Shown here in pieces: positions 55,038-64,000 of a stretch of DNA of 64,000 nucleotides; the first letter of the stretch is position 1; each line of letters begins with the position of its first letter. The stretch is from Uloborus plumipes. Taxonomy: Eukaryota > Arthropoda > Arachnida > Araneae > Uloboridae. The position numbers and the translations under genes were made by a program. The notes below the pieces were generated by a model. The model was not told the DNA's origin. It saw only the letters and a list, made by a program, of their open reading frames with translations, and did no database searches. The stretch covers positions 62,001-126,000 of the forward strand of contig JAXGGA010001604.1 in assembly GCA_038373865.1 (NCBI GenBank), in the 5' to 3' direction.

Positions 55038-55578
55038 TACACATCATGTATTTTTATTATTTTTTGTTGAAATGTAAAAGAACATCGAAAAAAGAAAAAA
55101 AAAAAAAAACACTGAATGCGAAACAACAACAATTAAAAAGTAAAAAAAAAAAAAAAAAAAAAAAGTGAAAGCAAATTTGAGATGTTTCAGAAATATCAAA
55201 AACAAAACATTGCTAATAATTATAGAATTTTTTCTCAAATGAGGTTACTATTACAACTTTTGATTAAACATGAAAACTTTTTAATGAGTATGCTTATCGT
55301 ATATTTTTCTTTAGCTTTCTTTGCTGGATTATAAAACATTGACATCGAAAGCAACATCAAACCCAAAACATCGATGTTGGAAAAATTTCGACCCTCAAAC
55401 ATCAATAGTAAAAAAATCGATGTTCCTCCAAAAACATCGATGTTTCCAAAACATCGACATCGATGTTGCAGCCCTAGTATCGTCTCTGCGTCCGTAAGTG
55501 GAGCTTCCCTGTCATTGAAGTTATCCAGTGGAAAAACAACATTTACAGCGAGAAAGAAGCTAGTCTTGATATGAACCA

Positions 55579-55692
55579 CACTGCAAAAGTAAACTGTTGT
55601 TTTTGCAGTGTTAATACTGACAGCCGAGGTTCCAGTTTAAAACTGTAAAATGCACGGTAATAAACTGAAATTAGCAATTTTACAGTATACTG
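55579..55692. mobile_element. CACTG-ended MITE fragment, copy 11
   Basis: CACTGCAAAAGTAAACTG start with one terminal half (ACAGCCGAGGTTCCAGTTT). Truncated after about 114 bases. Confidence 0.65.
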
Positions 55693-56327
55693 AGGTTTTT
55701 TCCCCTCTTTTAATTCGCTTTTATTAGTTTCACACGTGGGTTTGTATGTATGCATGTAACTCTAAATAAAAGATAAGATTCACGTTCTTTACAAATATCG
55801 AAGTAATATATTTTATACTGTTATTAATACTAAAGGCTAAAATATATTATTGCATTTTGATGTATTATAAGTGCATGTAAACTCGGCGGATATTCAATAG
55901 TTTTGAAAATCTTCTTTTTAGTTTAACTCAAAAAGAGTATTAGTGTTTTTAAACTATATTTAGGATTATTCTAACAGAAGAGTAATTACACTAATAAATT
56001 AATAAATATAAAAATAAAACTCTATTTTGGGCTTTGTGAGAAAAATATTTTAAAGTTTAGAGTAAGATAACTAATTATTGTGAAAATTATACAAAGGCAA
56101 TAAACATTGCTGAAAAATTATACAGTATTACGAAAATTATTCACAAAATTCGCGGAAAAGATGTCGTAAATGAAATTAGTATTAATTTCGTGGGTTTTCT
56201 ATCTTTTTTTTTCGGAGTAAGGTATTTTTATTTAACGTAGTCAAGCAAAAACCTCTGAAAGTCGGTCAATTTTTTCTTCAGACAGTTACTGGTCCGCCCG
56301 ATCACCTACCTGCTGAGAATTGCATTG
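55693..56327. other. No recognisable gene
   Basis: AT-rich. Nothing supported. Confidence 0.5.
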
Positions 56328-56329
56328 TA

Positions 56330-58195
56330 GGGGAGAGTTGCCCAAAACGGGATAGGCGGGCAAAACGGGATAGTGGGCGTTGGAGCTTGACTGGTGGTAC
56401 TATCTCGCAGGAGACAGGCTAAACTAGTTCCCGATCGCCATGACAGCATACTCAGTTAATATCTCTGACAACTCTAGTCACGTATTTCGCAAAGAAATAT
56501 TTTTTCAAAGATTTCAATTGAGATTTTTACTTACTTTTTTACTTTTTTCGACTGCAGAACAACTAGAATTGTGGTTCTCCGTAATTCGGAACAATTTCGG
56601 TTAGAACTGTATGTTGTTCATAGCTCTTTTAGCAACAATTTCATGTACTTGAATATTGCTAGTGAGTGGCGGTTCCGGGGTCAGCCCTTTATGTTGTCAA
56701 ACGCATTATGGTCGGGCAAAACGGGACACTTTTAGGGTGCCCAAAACGGGATACAATTTTGATGTGTCTCGTTTTACCCGACCATTTCCATTAATATTTT
56801 TTCAATGTGTTTCAGCAGCACGAAGCGAGCTAGAGGTTCGCAAGTGGACGTTCAACCATCCTGACGAAGGGATTACTTTCTACGAAGTAGGAAATATGTT
56901 CAATGCAGCATTTTAACGAGCAGCTCTTGTCGAAACTGCTGTGAATGGGTTCACGAAAACAGGCATTTTCCCAAAAAGCCCCAGATGTCTTTCCTGAATA
57001 TCTCTTCGCTTCCTCTCTTCCAACAGATCCCCCATTGCTGGATGCTCATAACATGACGTTCTAACACCCATTAAATCTGCAACAAAATGAGATCAGATCC
57101 GAAGGATCTTCAAATTCAGTCATAGCATCTAAGAGTATGCTGTCATCAAAACCACTAGAGACAGTATTGAAAGAATCACTTAGTGCAACGACAACACTAG
57201 CACAAATGCAGGCCTTATCCAACCGTTCACTTCAACAGGAGTCAAAGGACTTGGGCTATACTGTCGCCCTTCACTGCCATTTTCTATATCACTCAAAGAA
57301 ATTCTACCTCCACCACGAGTGATTGGACCAAGACCTCAAAATAAACACGATAATAGAAGAGGGAAACCAGCATTTACAACAAGAAGCCCATATAAACTTG
57401 AGTTGGAAGAAGAAGAAAGAGAAAAAAAAAAGAACGAAAAAGAATTTAAAAGCTGAAAAAAAGGGCTGCCAAAACAAGTCTCTTGAATGTTCCGAAAACA
57501 AAACAAATGAGGCGAAAAGAAAACCAGGTGGAGATGCATAACAGGTATATAAATTTTAAAAATGTTGCTCTGAACCTGAAAAAACCCCACAAACATCATT
57601 TGCAAAAATGGAAGAAAATGGACGTAACATGAAAAAAAAAAAAAAAAAAAAAAAAAAAACGAAAAAAAATCATCAGTTAGCCACGGTTGGACGTCGTCGT
57701 CTTCAGATGATGAAACTGAAAAAGATGAAGCATGTATTTTCTGCAACGCTCTGTATCTTGAATCGAAATCTGGAGAAGGAAGCTGGATACAATGCTCGAG
57801 CTGCCAGGGGTGGGCCCACGAAGCTTATTCCAAAGCAGATGAAGAAGACGACACATTTTTATGCGATTTCTGTGTTATGTAATTTTCCAACTTTACAGTT
57901 ACGTAGCCTATTTTTGGTCTGAAAACTAAATCAAAAGTAAAATCAGTACAAAATAATAACATACATTTCCCTATCCCGTTTTACCCACCCTTGGTCGGGT
58001 AAAACGGGATCGTATAAGACTTTTTGAAACCAGTATTTTTCACATAAATAATATCGAACAAATATGGCAAAGATATTTTTAGTAATGTAAAAGGTGTACA
58101 TTTTTAAATGGCGTCTAACTTTGGAATGTACCTTGTATACAATAAGAAATAAAGCGAAGAATAGGTTAGCTATCCCGTTTTGGGGTACTTTCCCC
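56330..58195 (+). mobile_element. Pogo/Tigger-like DNA transposon relic
   Basis: TA on both sides (56328-56329, 58196-58197). The ends GGGGAGAGTTGCCCAAAACG and its near inverse CCGTTTTGGGGTACTTTCCCC form inverted repeats. ACGGGATA/TATCCCGT motifs recur inside (56360, 56720, 56750, 57975, 58005). It keeps the 3' half of a pogo-type transposase and lost the catalytic half. Confidence 0.8.
56814..57882 (+). pseudogene. Pogo-type transposase C-terminus with PHD-like finger
   Basis: It begins after TTTCAG, which could be a splice acceptor. The first frame reads ELEVRKWTFNHPDEGITFYE and VGNMFNAAF, then a stop, then a shifted frame with VETAVNGFTKTGIFPKSPD, the typical end of pogo/jerky DDE domains. 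A Lys-rich linker follows (57400-57540), then a poly-A run (57632-57658). The last frame (about 57700-57882) gives ACIFCNALYL, GSWIQCSSCQGWAHE and FLCDFC, a C4HC3 PHD-like finger, in which the Cys after AHE is replaced (AHEAY). Several pogo transposases carry such a finger. The DDE core is missing, and stops show it is a pseudogene. Confidence 0.78.
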
Positions 58196-58197
58196 TA

Positions 58198-58552
58198 TGT
58201 TTAGTTATTTAGTATTAAAAAATATATTTTGTGTCGTATCTTTGCTGTTTCGACTACTTACTTATAAACGCATACAATTTTTAACATTATTTGTTCAGGA
58301 TTTAAAAATTAGTGATTGATTTGGTCATTTATGCAGTCATTTTTTATTCCTTCCATCACTCACTCTTTTGTCATTAAGAGCCTCATTCATTTATTCAATC
58401 ACTTCTTAATTCCTTCTGTCCTTCGATCACTCAATTATTATGCCTTTCACTCATTCATTAATTTCCGTCATTCATTCATTCATCCCTTATCATTAATTAC
58501 TTAGTACTGGGAAAGTCATTTTGTAATAAGCAATGCAATTTTTATTAAGAAA
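58198..58552. repeat. TCAT-rich low-complexity stretch
   Basis: 58316-58500 is rich in TCATTCATT and CACTCATTCATT units. The 62-codon frame across it is a by-product. Confidence 0.6.
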
Positions 58553-58556
58553 TTAA

Positions 58557-59073
58557 CCCATTAATGCTTAGCGTCCCTTTTTAGGGACGGTCCAAAAAAG
58601 GGTCTGAATTTCCCCAAAATGAACATTTCAACCAAATAATAGTGTTCAATTAGTACCTTGGCATTGTTTCAATTCGTTATTAACAGATTGCAGCACATAA
58701 CCATTGTAAAGTGCGTTCTGTAGCAATTTTAATATGATATTTATCGAAAATGAACATCGTTCACAATCTCAAGGAAAAAAGCTCAGTTTTCAAAGTTATT
58801 CCCAGCTTCCCAGTTTATGTTAATTGCTGATTTTATTTCTTCTTATAAAATGTCTATTTAAATATTATATCGCAGGCAGAAAAAAAATTCCGTAAGAAAA
58901 GTATGTACCCTCTGGGGTCTATCGTAACTTTTAAGGGAAGATTTTTCTTTCCTTAATAAAATATTTATTTTTTACATAATATTTTTTAAATTATTTTTCC
59001 TGTCCATTAAACACTGTTTGTAACCAGTATACAAAATATCTTTGGAAAAAAAAAAATGTCAGGCATTAATGGG
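58557..59073. mobile_element. piggyBac-type MITE
   Basis: TTAA at both sides (58553-58556, 59074-59077). Ends CCCATTAATGC and GCATTAATGGG are perfect inverses. 517 bp, non-coding. Internal AGGGACGGTCC. Confidence 0.82.
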
Positions 59074-59091
59074 TTAAGGATTAAACTATTA

Positions 59092-59399
59092 CACTGTAAA
59101 AAATGAATGTTGTTTTTATAGTATAATCCAATTAATTTTGTTGTAAAAAAGTGTAAAAATGTTTACATTTACAGCAGTAAACTAAAATTGCTAATTTTAC
59201 AGTAATAAGCTGTAAAATTGCTAATTTAACAGTTTATTACCGTGCACTTTACAGTTTTAAACTTCAACCTCGGCTGCCAGTATTATACTGTTGTTTTTAC
59301 AGAATAGTACAGCTAAATTTTACGACAATAAACTGTTTTAAATTGGAACCTCGGCTGCCATTGTTATACTGTAACAATAGCAGTTCCTTTTTTGCAGTG
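59092..59399. mobile_element. CACTG-ended MITE, copy 12
   Basis: CACTGTAAAAAATGAATG start after TA, CCTTTTTTGCAGTG end before CA. It lies only 15 bases from the piggyBac-type MITE duplication. Confidence 0.78.
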
Positions 59400-61757
59400 C
59401 ATGACTCATGAATTTGACCGTTTACATATGCGTTTAAAAATGTAAAACAACATTGATTTAAAATTAAAAATGATCAAAAAAGCTTTGTGCTAAAATATTA
59501 TACTTGGCATTGAAATTTGATTTAATAATTGTTTTACCTAAATATTTTTCAAGCTAATTTAATGAAGATACTTTCCCAGCATGTTACTGAATTAGACAAT
59601 GAAAAATTGCTTGTTTGAAATAAAACCGGAACTTTCTAACAACGAAAAATTTATCATCATCTTTTATCTATTTCGGGTAATGACGGGAAACCCATTCCGC
59701 TGTCTGACTTAAGTTGTTTTTTCTTTAACTTACGAAGTCGCTGCAGCTAGAAGTAATCGCATTTCAAAGTTTTGAAACTTTTAAAACTACTTCACGGTAC
59801 TTCTTTTTATAGCTAGATGGGCGGGAAAGTATTTTCTAAATGTCGTGAGGAAGATAAATTTAGCTTCCTTTCGAAAATTGCAATTAATATCAATCTTTCG
59901 TACGATCTTTTAAACTTCTTTCCCATAAAAATATAAAAGAAAGTTTTTTAAAAAATGTCGAATCAGGTTTAAAAAAAAAAAAAAAAAGAAAAAGTATCTA
60001 GTAAATTCAAATTTTTGCAGTGAGGTCTTTTTTTTTTCATTTTTTAAATGTTCTTCTTTATTCTGTTTGAAATAAACGCTTCACAGTTGGTCATTCTGTG
60101 TTTAATAAATTGAATTAGTTTGCTTACATTTCATTATTTCTTCTCGGTTATTTTATGCGCATTAAATATCATACACCTGACAAAAAACAAATTATAAATC
60201 GTGGTATTTAAAAGTATATATATCATAGTACTTGAAGCAATCATCAAAAAGCAAATTATGTGCTATGTGATAAGAAGTATGGAAAATAGTGACACTAAAT
60301 GAAATACTGTTAAAAATTTGCGATGTTAAAAAACGAAAAAAAAAAATCCACTATTTATTTCCAAGCAGCCGAAAGAAAACTAAAAAACATATTTCAAATG
60401 AATTTCTTTCGGTGTAGGAAATTCTCAATGCAAGCTTAATTTTAAGAATAATTATTTATAACGAAAGTATCAAAACGTTTGAAGTGAAATAATGAAGTAA
60501 TTAGCAGAAAACATATCCAATGCCTAAGATGCTGTAAAATAAAGCACATAAATGAATAAAAAATGAATAAATAAATGCGATTGAGGATAAAATTTAGGAT
60601 AAAGTTTTGCTGCCAGAAGATGTGTTAGCGGATCTTTTAAAATAGTCTTATAAAGGTAAAATCTTACCGACTTTCCGCTTCATTTGGGCGCTTGCAATCG
60701 TGTCGCTGTTGTGAAGAGAATATTCGAAAAGAGAAATAATTTTTTTATAACATATTATATCAAAATTAACTATTCACATCTCAAACTGCATCAAGATCAA
60801 TTCGGAATGTGTCCGTTCGTTCCATCGATTTTTATAATTTTTTATCTCCTTCTTCACTTCAGTTCATTTCATTCATACCAAGAAAAGGTTGAAATTAATA
60901 TGCAGACGATCAAGAACTCAGCTACAAGAGAAGAAAATACGACTGTTACTTCAGAATTTAAATAAAGTTTTTCTATAGAAAACAACGTAAAACTTTTCTT
61001 TAACTATGGAAAATTGAGAAAATTGCTTTCGTATCAAGAAATAAGGCAAACAATAAACTATTCTCACCAAGATATCACAAAGAAAGCAGAAAGTATTTCC
61101 TAAATTTGACTATTAATTTAAACGGGATGGATTCGAGAACAGACAGGAAGTCAAACACACACTTCCCCCATTTCGCAATCTTTATTAAAAGTTCTTGCCG
61201 TGCGCTACAGTTAAGCCTTGAACTTTAATTTAATTATTATTGTGCTTTGCTCGCACGCGTTGGCAACGATTTAAAAACGTTTTATTTTAATGTTTGGAGT
61301 GTTCTGTTCTAAAAAAGTCAGTTATTATTTGCAGCAGCGTTCAGCGCTGTATTCTTTCATATCTCTCTTATTCTATAATTCATATTATACATAATATTTA
61401 ATGTACTGTGAGTTTTATAATAAATATTTACAGCAGTTAATCAAGCTTATGCATGATTCATCGAACTTACATATTCTGAGTAAGTGGATCTACAAATTTT
61501 AGAAACCTAACGTAGCCCACCAAGATCAAACATTTATTCTTGGACTTTTTTACATTTGTATATGGTCATTCCAGCGAAAATGGTACAAATCATGTCTAAA
61601 ACTCTTTACTTAAGATTATCAATTTAAATAATGTCCACCAACTAATCATATTTTTTTAATTGAGTTTCCATTTATTTGTGTACAATGAAGTGTAAATAAC
61701 TAGTACATGAATCATTTATGAAAGGATTTTAAATATTTTGATCACTTTGTGTAACAG
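59400..61757. other. No recognisable gene
   Basis: 2.3 kb of AT-rich sequence. The 93-codon frame at 60684-60965 has no domain I recognise. A poly-A tract lies at 59970-59986. Confidence 0.45.
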
Positions 61758-61759
61758 AG

Positions 61760-62140
61760 GGTAAGAAACTGTAAAATTGCTAACTTTAGAGTAAGAAACT
61801 GTAAAATTGCTTGCTAATTTTACAGTACGAAACTATAAAATTGCTAATTTTACAGTAATAAACTAAAATTGCTAATTGTACTGTGATAAATTGTGAAATT
61901 GCTAACTTTAGAGTAAGAAACTGTAAAATTGCTAACTTTAGAGTAAGAAACTGTAAAATTGCTAACTTTAGAGTAAGAAACTGTAAAATTGCTATCTTTA
62001 GAGTAAGAAACTGTAAAATTGCTAACTTTACAGTAAGAAACTGTAAAATTGCTAATTTTACAGTAATAAACTGTAAAATTGCTAATTGTACTGTAATAAA
62101 CTGTAAAGTTGCTAACTTTACAGCAAGAAACTGTACAATT
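61760..62140. repeat. 30-bp tandem array
   Basis: About twelve units of 30 bases (GAGTAAGAAACTGTAAAATT plus GCTAACTTTA), most regular at 61911-62030. Because 30 is a multiple of three, both strands give long open frames with 10-residue repeats. These are artefacts. Confidence 0.9.
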
Positions 62141-62160
62141 ACTAGATTTACAGTTCTGTA

Positions 62161-62398
62161 CCTTAGAACCAGAACGACGTAAGTCCAAAAATGGCGATTT
62201 TCCCTTTTTTGCTTCATTGTATGTAGAATCTCATTCCACATCGACCCATGAAAACAGTATTCTATTAAACAAATTCCTTCACAAGTATTTAGCAGCGTGA
62301 AAGGAGCGCAAGTTCCATCCTTTGCTTGTATCTGACACTCTTTTTTGCCCCCTACTGAAAAATGACGAAAATGGACTTACGTTAGTCTGGTTCTGAGG
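62161..62398. mobile_element. TA-flanked MITE with ACGTAAGTCC-type ends
   Basis: TA on both sides (62159-62160, 62399-62400). Ends CCTTAGAACCAGAACGACG and the near inverse TTAGTCTGGTTCTGAGG, with GTAAGTCC/GGACTTAC further in. 238 bp, mariner-type target. A decayed relative is at 45997-46233. Confidence 0.75.
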
Positions 62399-62586
62399 TA
62401 TAGAGTTTATTACTGCATTTCACAGTTTTAAATTTTAACTTAGGCAGCCAGTATTATACTGTAAAAACAACAGCTCATTTGTGCAGTGTGCTTAACAGTC
62501 TCCGAATGTAAGAATGAAGGCTTTCACGGCCGGAGTAAATACTAGTTAAGGATTCCGGGCTGTTGTGCCTTGGTCTGAATGGCTTT

Positions 62587-62635
62587 AATCCATACGTTTC
62601 GATCGCAACTGCGGCGGTCATCTTCAGTGGTTGTC
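62587..62635 (-). ncRNA. Hammerhead-ribozyme-like motif, left arm
   Basis: Minus strand: CTGAAGA, helix II GACCGC/GCGATC with one mismatch, GAAAC, palindromic ACGT, GUA, then TGGA. Same design as 14556-14610. Confidence 0.5.
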
Positions 62636-62790
62636 GTTGCTTAATTTGGCGACTGATGCGAAATTTCGAACTGCTGCAAGATTTTAAATTAGTTATCTGT
62701 CAATCTCGAGCCGGAAGGTAGAGGGCGCTGCGTTTTCAATTTAAAATCTTGCAGCAGTTCGAAATTTCGCATCAGTCGCCAAATTAATCA

Positions 62791-62845
62791 ACGACACCCA
62801 CTGAAGATGACCGCCGCAGTTGCGATCGAAACGTATGGATTAAAG
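62791..62845 (+). ncRNA. Hammerhead-ribozyme-like motif, right arm
   Basis: Plus strand copy of the same motif: CCA before CTGAAGA pairs with TGG after ACGTA. Helix II has one C-A mismatch where the 14.5 kb copy has a T-A pair. Confidence 0.5.
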
Positions 62846-62897
62846 CCATTCAGACCACGGCACAACAGCCCGGAATCCTTAACTAGTAGTCTCCGAA

Positions 62898-64000
62898 ATG
62901 CTCATCAAAAGTTAAGTTCGCTCTAAAGATGCTTATTTCCCGTAAAAGCAGAAGTATGAGAAAAGAAAGAAGTATTGTAACAAATAATTTTTACTCTTAG
63001 CCTTCAAAAAAAAAAAAAAAAAAAAGTCCCTTATTTTTCTCTTAACTAGAAGATTTTTTTTTCTGCCATAAAAAAAGCTCGTTCTTATTGTTTACTTTCA
63101 TTGATTACATTGTACTAATAGCTGGCTAAAAATAAACGTACCGTAATACAATTTTCCCATAATTTTATATGTTGTTTACTTTTTTTATGTCAAACTAGTT
63201 AATTAGTAGCTATTAATGGTGTGGAGAACACAATCTTTCATCAGCAAAATTAATAATATCTAATACTGTCAAAGATATTATAATTTAGTAAGGAAAAACA
63301 GAGCACGTGCATGTAATAAAAATGATGGTTGATTATCGTTAAGGTAAAACGTGATCATAAGAAACTATAAATTCTCATATTTTTGGAATTAATAATGTTA
63401 TGACCACATACTTTCATATTAGAATTCTATATTGGCGTTAAAGTTTGATTTTAAATATGTTGGCAAACAAACTAGACTGTAAAACTATTATGTAAAATGT
63501 TTTGACAAATTTTACTTTTTCTAATTGGCCTTCATGACTTGTTCTGCACGTGAAATATGATTTGATAAGTGCGTTGTACCCTATGTAACGAGAGCTGGCG
63601 ACTCAAATTGAAATTAATTTCCCTCTTTCTGCACTTTTTCCCTGGTGGTTGTCATTGTTACGGCGTTAAGGGACTTTTCCCCACTTAGCTTTTGCAACAA
63701 TGGTTAAATGCAAACGGTTAAAATTGCTTTGTGCATAAAGTATTATTCTAGTGAAAAATCAACGTTAATACAGTGTACGTATAGCAGTAGATATTTCCCC
63801 GGAAATTGATCACGTTTGCCAAGGAAAAACATTCTTTGCGCAGACATTGGTGCTATAAATTTGCCGCCAATGAATTAGGATCGTAGGTTCTAAATCGTAG
63901 TTCATCTTCCCGCTTTCGGGAATGTCGGATCTTTGCAGTAGCGATTGCATTAATGGTATACGTTAGATCCAATAATTCATAAGATAGATATAGAAGAAAG
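62898..64000. other. No recognisable gene
   Basis: AT-rich to the window end, with a poly-A tract at 63006-63025. Nothing supported. Confidence 0.5.

Larger units (their letters stand above)
53663..55476. mobile_element. hAT-type non-autonomous element rich in ACATCGATGTT
   Basis: Ends TAGGGGTGCGACATCGA and TCGATGTTGCAGCCCTA. Perfect 8-bp duplication GTATCGTC at 53655-53662 and 55477-55484. The subterminal regions repeat ACATCGATGTT many times (at least five within 110 bases on the left), and a block of about 200 bases with AAATGTAAAA and CATCG is repeated three times. No hAT transposase. A mariner element is nested at 54186-55037. Confidence 0.82.
53585..55577. repeat. Repeat F, copy split by a hAT element
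   Basis: Pieces at 53585-53662 and 55477-55577 match 51510-51690 and are separated by the hAT insertion, whose 8-bp duplication is GTATCGTC. Confidence 0.65.
61758..62488. mobile_element. CACTG-family MITE, copy 13, expanded and interrupted
   Basis: The left end is missing and replaced by a long array of AAACTGTAAAATTGCTAA units. The right end (CATTTGTGCAGTG) is normal. A 238-bp MITE is inserted at 62161-62398. Confidence 0.7.
62507..62887. mobile_element. Small fold-back PLE terminal element, family 1
   Basis: 10-bp duplication AGTCTCCGAA at 62497-62506 and 62888-62897. Left arm (62507-62692) is a PLE family 1 terminal repeat in minus orientation. The right arm (62736-62887) is its inverse but stops short of the GGCCGTGAAAGCC end. 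The 43-base loop matches part of the 14.65-14.70 kb PLE sequence. Both arms carry the hammerhead-like motif. No coding sequence. Confidence 0.8.

Noticed and set aside
57336..57746. 136-codon minus-strand frame rich in Phe and Ser
   Set aside because: Reverse shadow of the Lys-rich linker and poly-A of the pogo relic.
61760..62140. CRISPR-like array
   Set aside because: Units are contiguous without unique spacers, and the setting is a eukaryotic MITE.
61786..62241. Long open frames with 10-residue repeats on both strands (for example LAILQFLTLK units)
   Set aside because: They arise from a 30-bp tandem array whose period is a multiple of three. Both strands and more than one frame are open, as expected for such DNA.

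Overview
This window looks like non-coding, transposon-filled DNA from an arthropod, most likely a chelicerate such as a spider. The reasons are its low GC content, its many microsatellites, and a mix of Ty3/Gypsy, Penelope-like, Helitron-like, Tc1/mariner, pogo, hAT and piggyBac relics plus a tRNA-derived SINE. I saw no convincing host gene. Nearly every open frame with recognisable homology belongs to a mobile element. The taxon is an inference from element types, not from a host marker.

Layout. 1-7.7 kb: old repeats and two related mariner-like relics. 7.7-15.4 kb: a Helitron-like element carrying a full-length Gypsy retrotransposon (identical-looking LTRs, one intact 1583-residue gag-pol frame) and a 5'-truncated Penelope-like element (PLE) that keeps a GIY-YIG endonuclease domain. 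17-26 kb: a Helitron cluster with two inverted copies of one family (20175-21780 and 24047-26220), the second holding a fold-back PLE. 28-32 kb: a SINE, a long TA microsatellite, and a Helitron with a nested Tc1 element. 33.8-41 kb: several copies of a CACTG-ended MITE, a fold-back element with hammerhead-ribozyme-like ends that was split by a hAT element, and a paralogue of the 7.7 kb Helitron that preserves the Gypsy empty site. 41-53 kb: more MITEs, a piggyBac relic and a 650 bp fold-back element. 53.6-55.5 kb: a hAT element with a nested, internally deleted mariner. 56.3-58.2 kb: a pogo-like relic whose coding remnant ends in a PHD-like finger. 58.5-62.9 kb: a piggyBac-type MITE, a 30-bp tandem array and a small fold-back PLE.

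The clearest signal beyond routine transposon annotation is a set of hammerhead-ribozyme-like motifs at the ends of three Penelope-type or fold-back elements. The copy at 37773-37832 has a complete canonical core with three pairable helices. The others share a palindromic ACGT helix III of the kind expected to work as dimers. The second strong theme is nesting. Target-site duplications and paralogous empty sites let the insertion order be read directly: Gypsy and PLE into Helitron, PLE into Helitron, Tc1 into Helitron, mariner into hAT, hAT into a ribozyme-bearing fold-back, and MITE into MITE.
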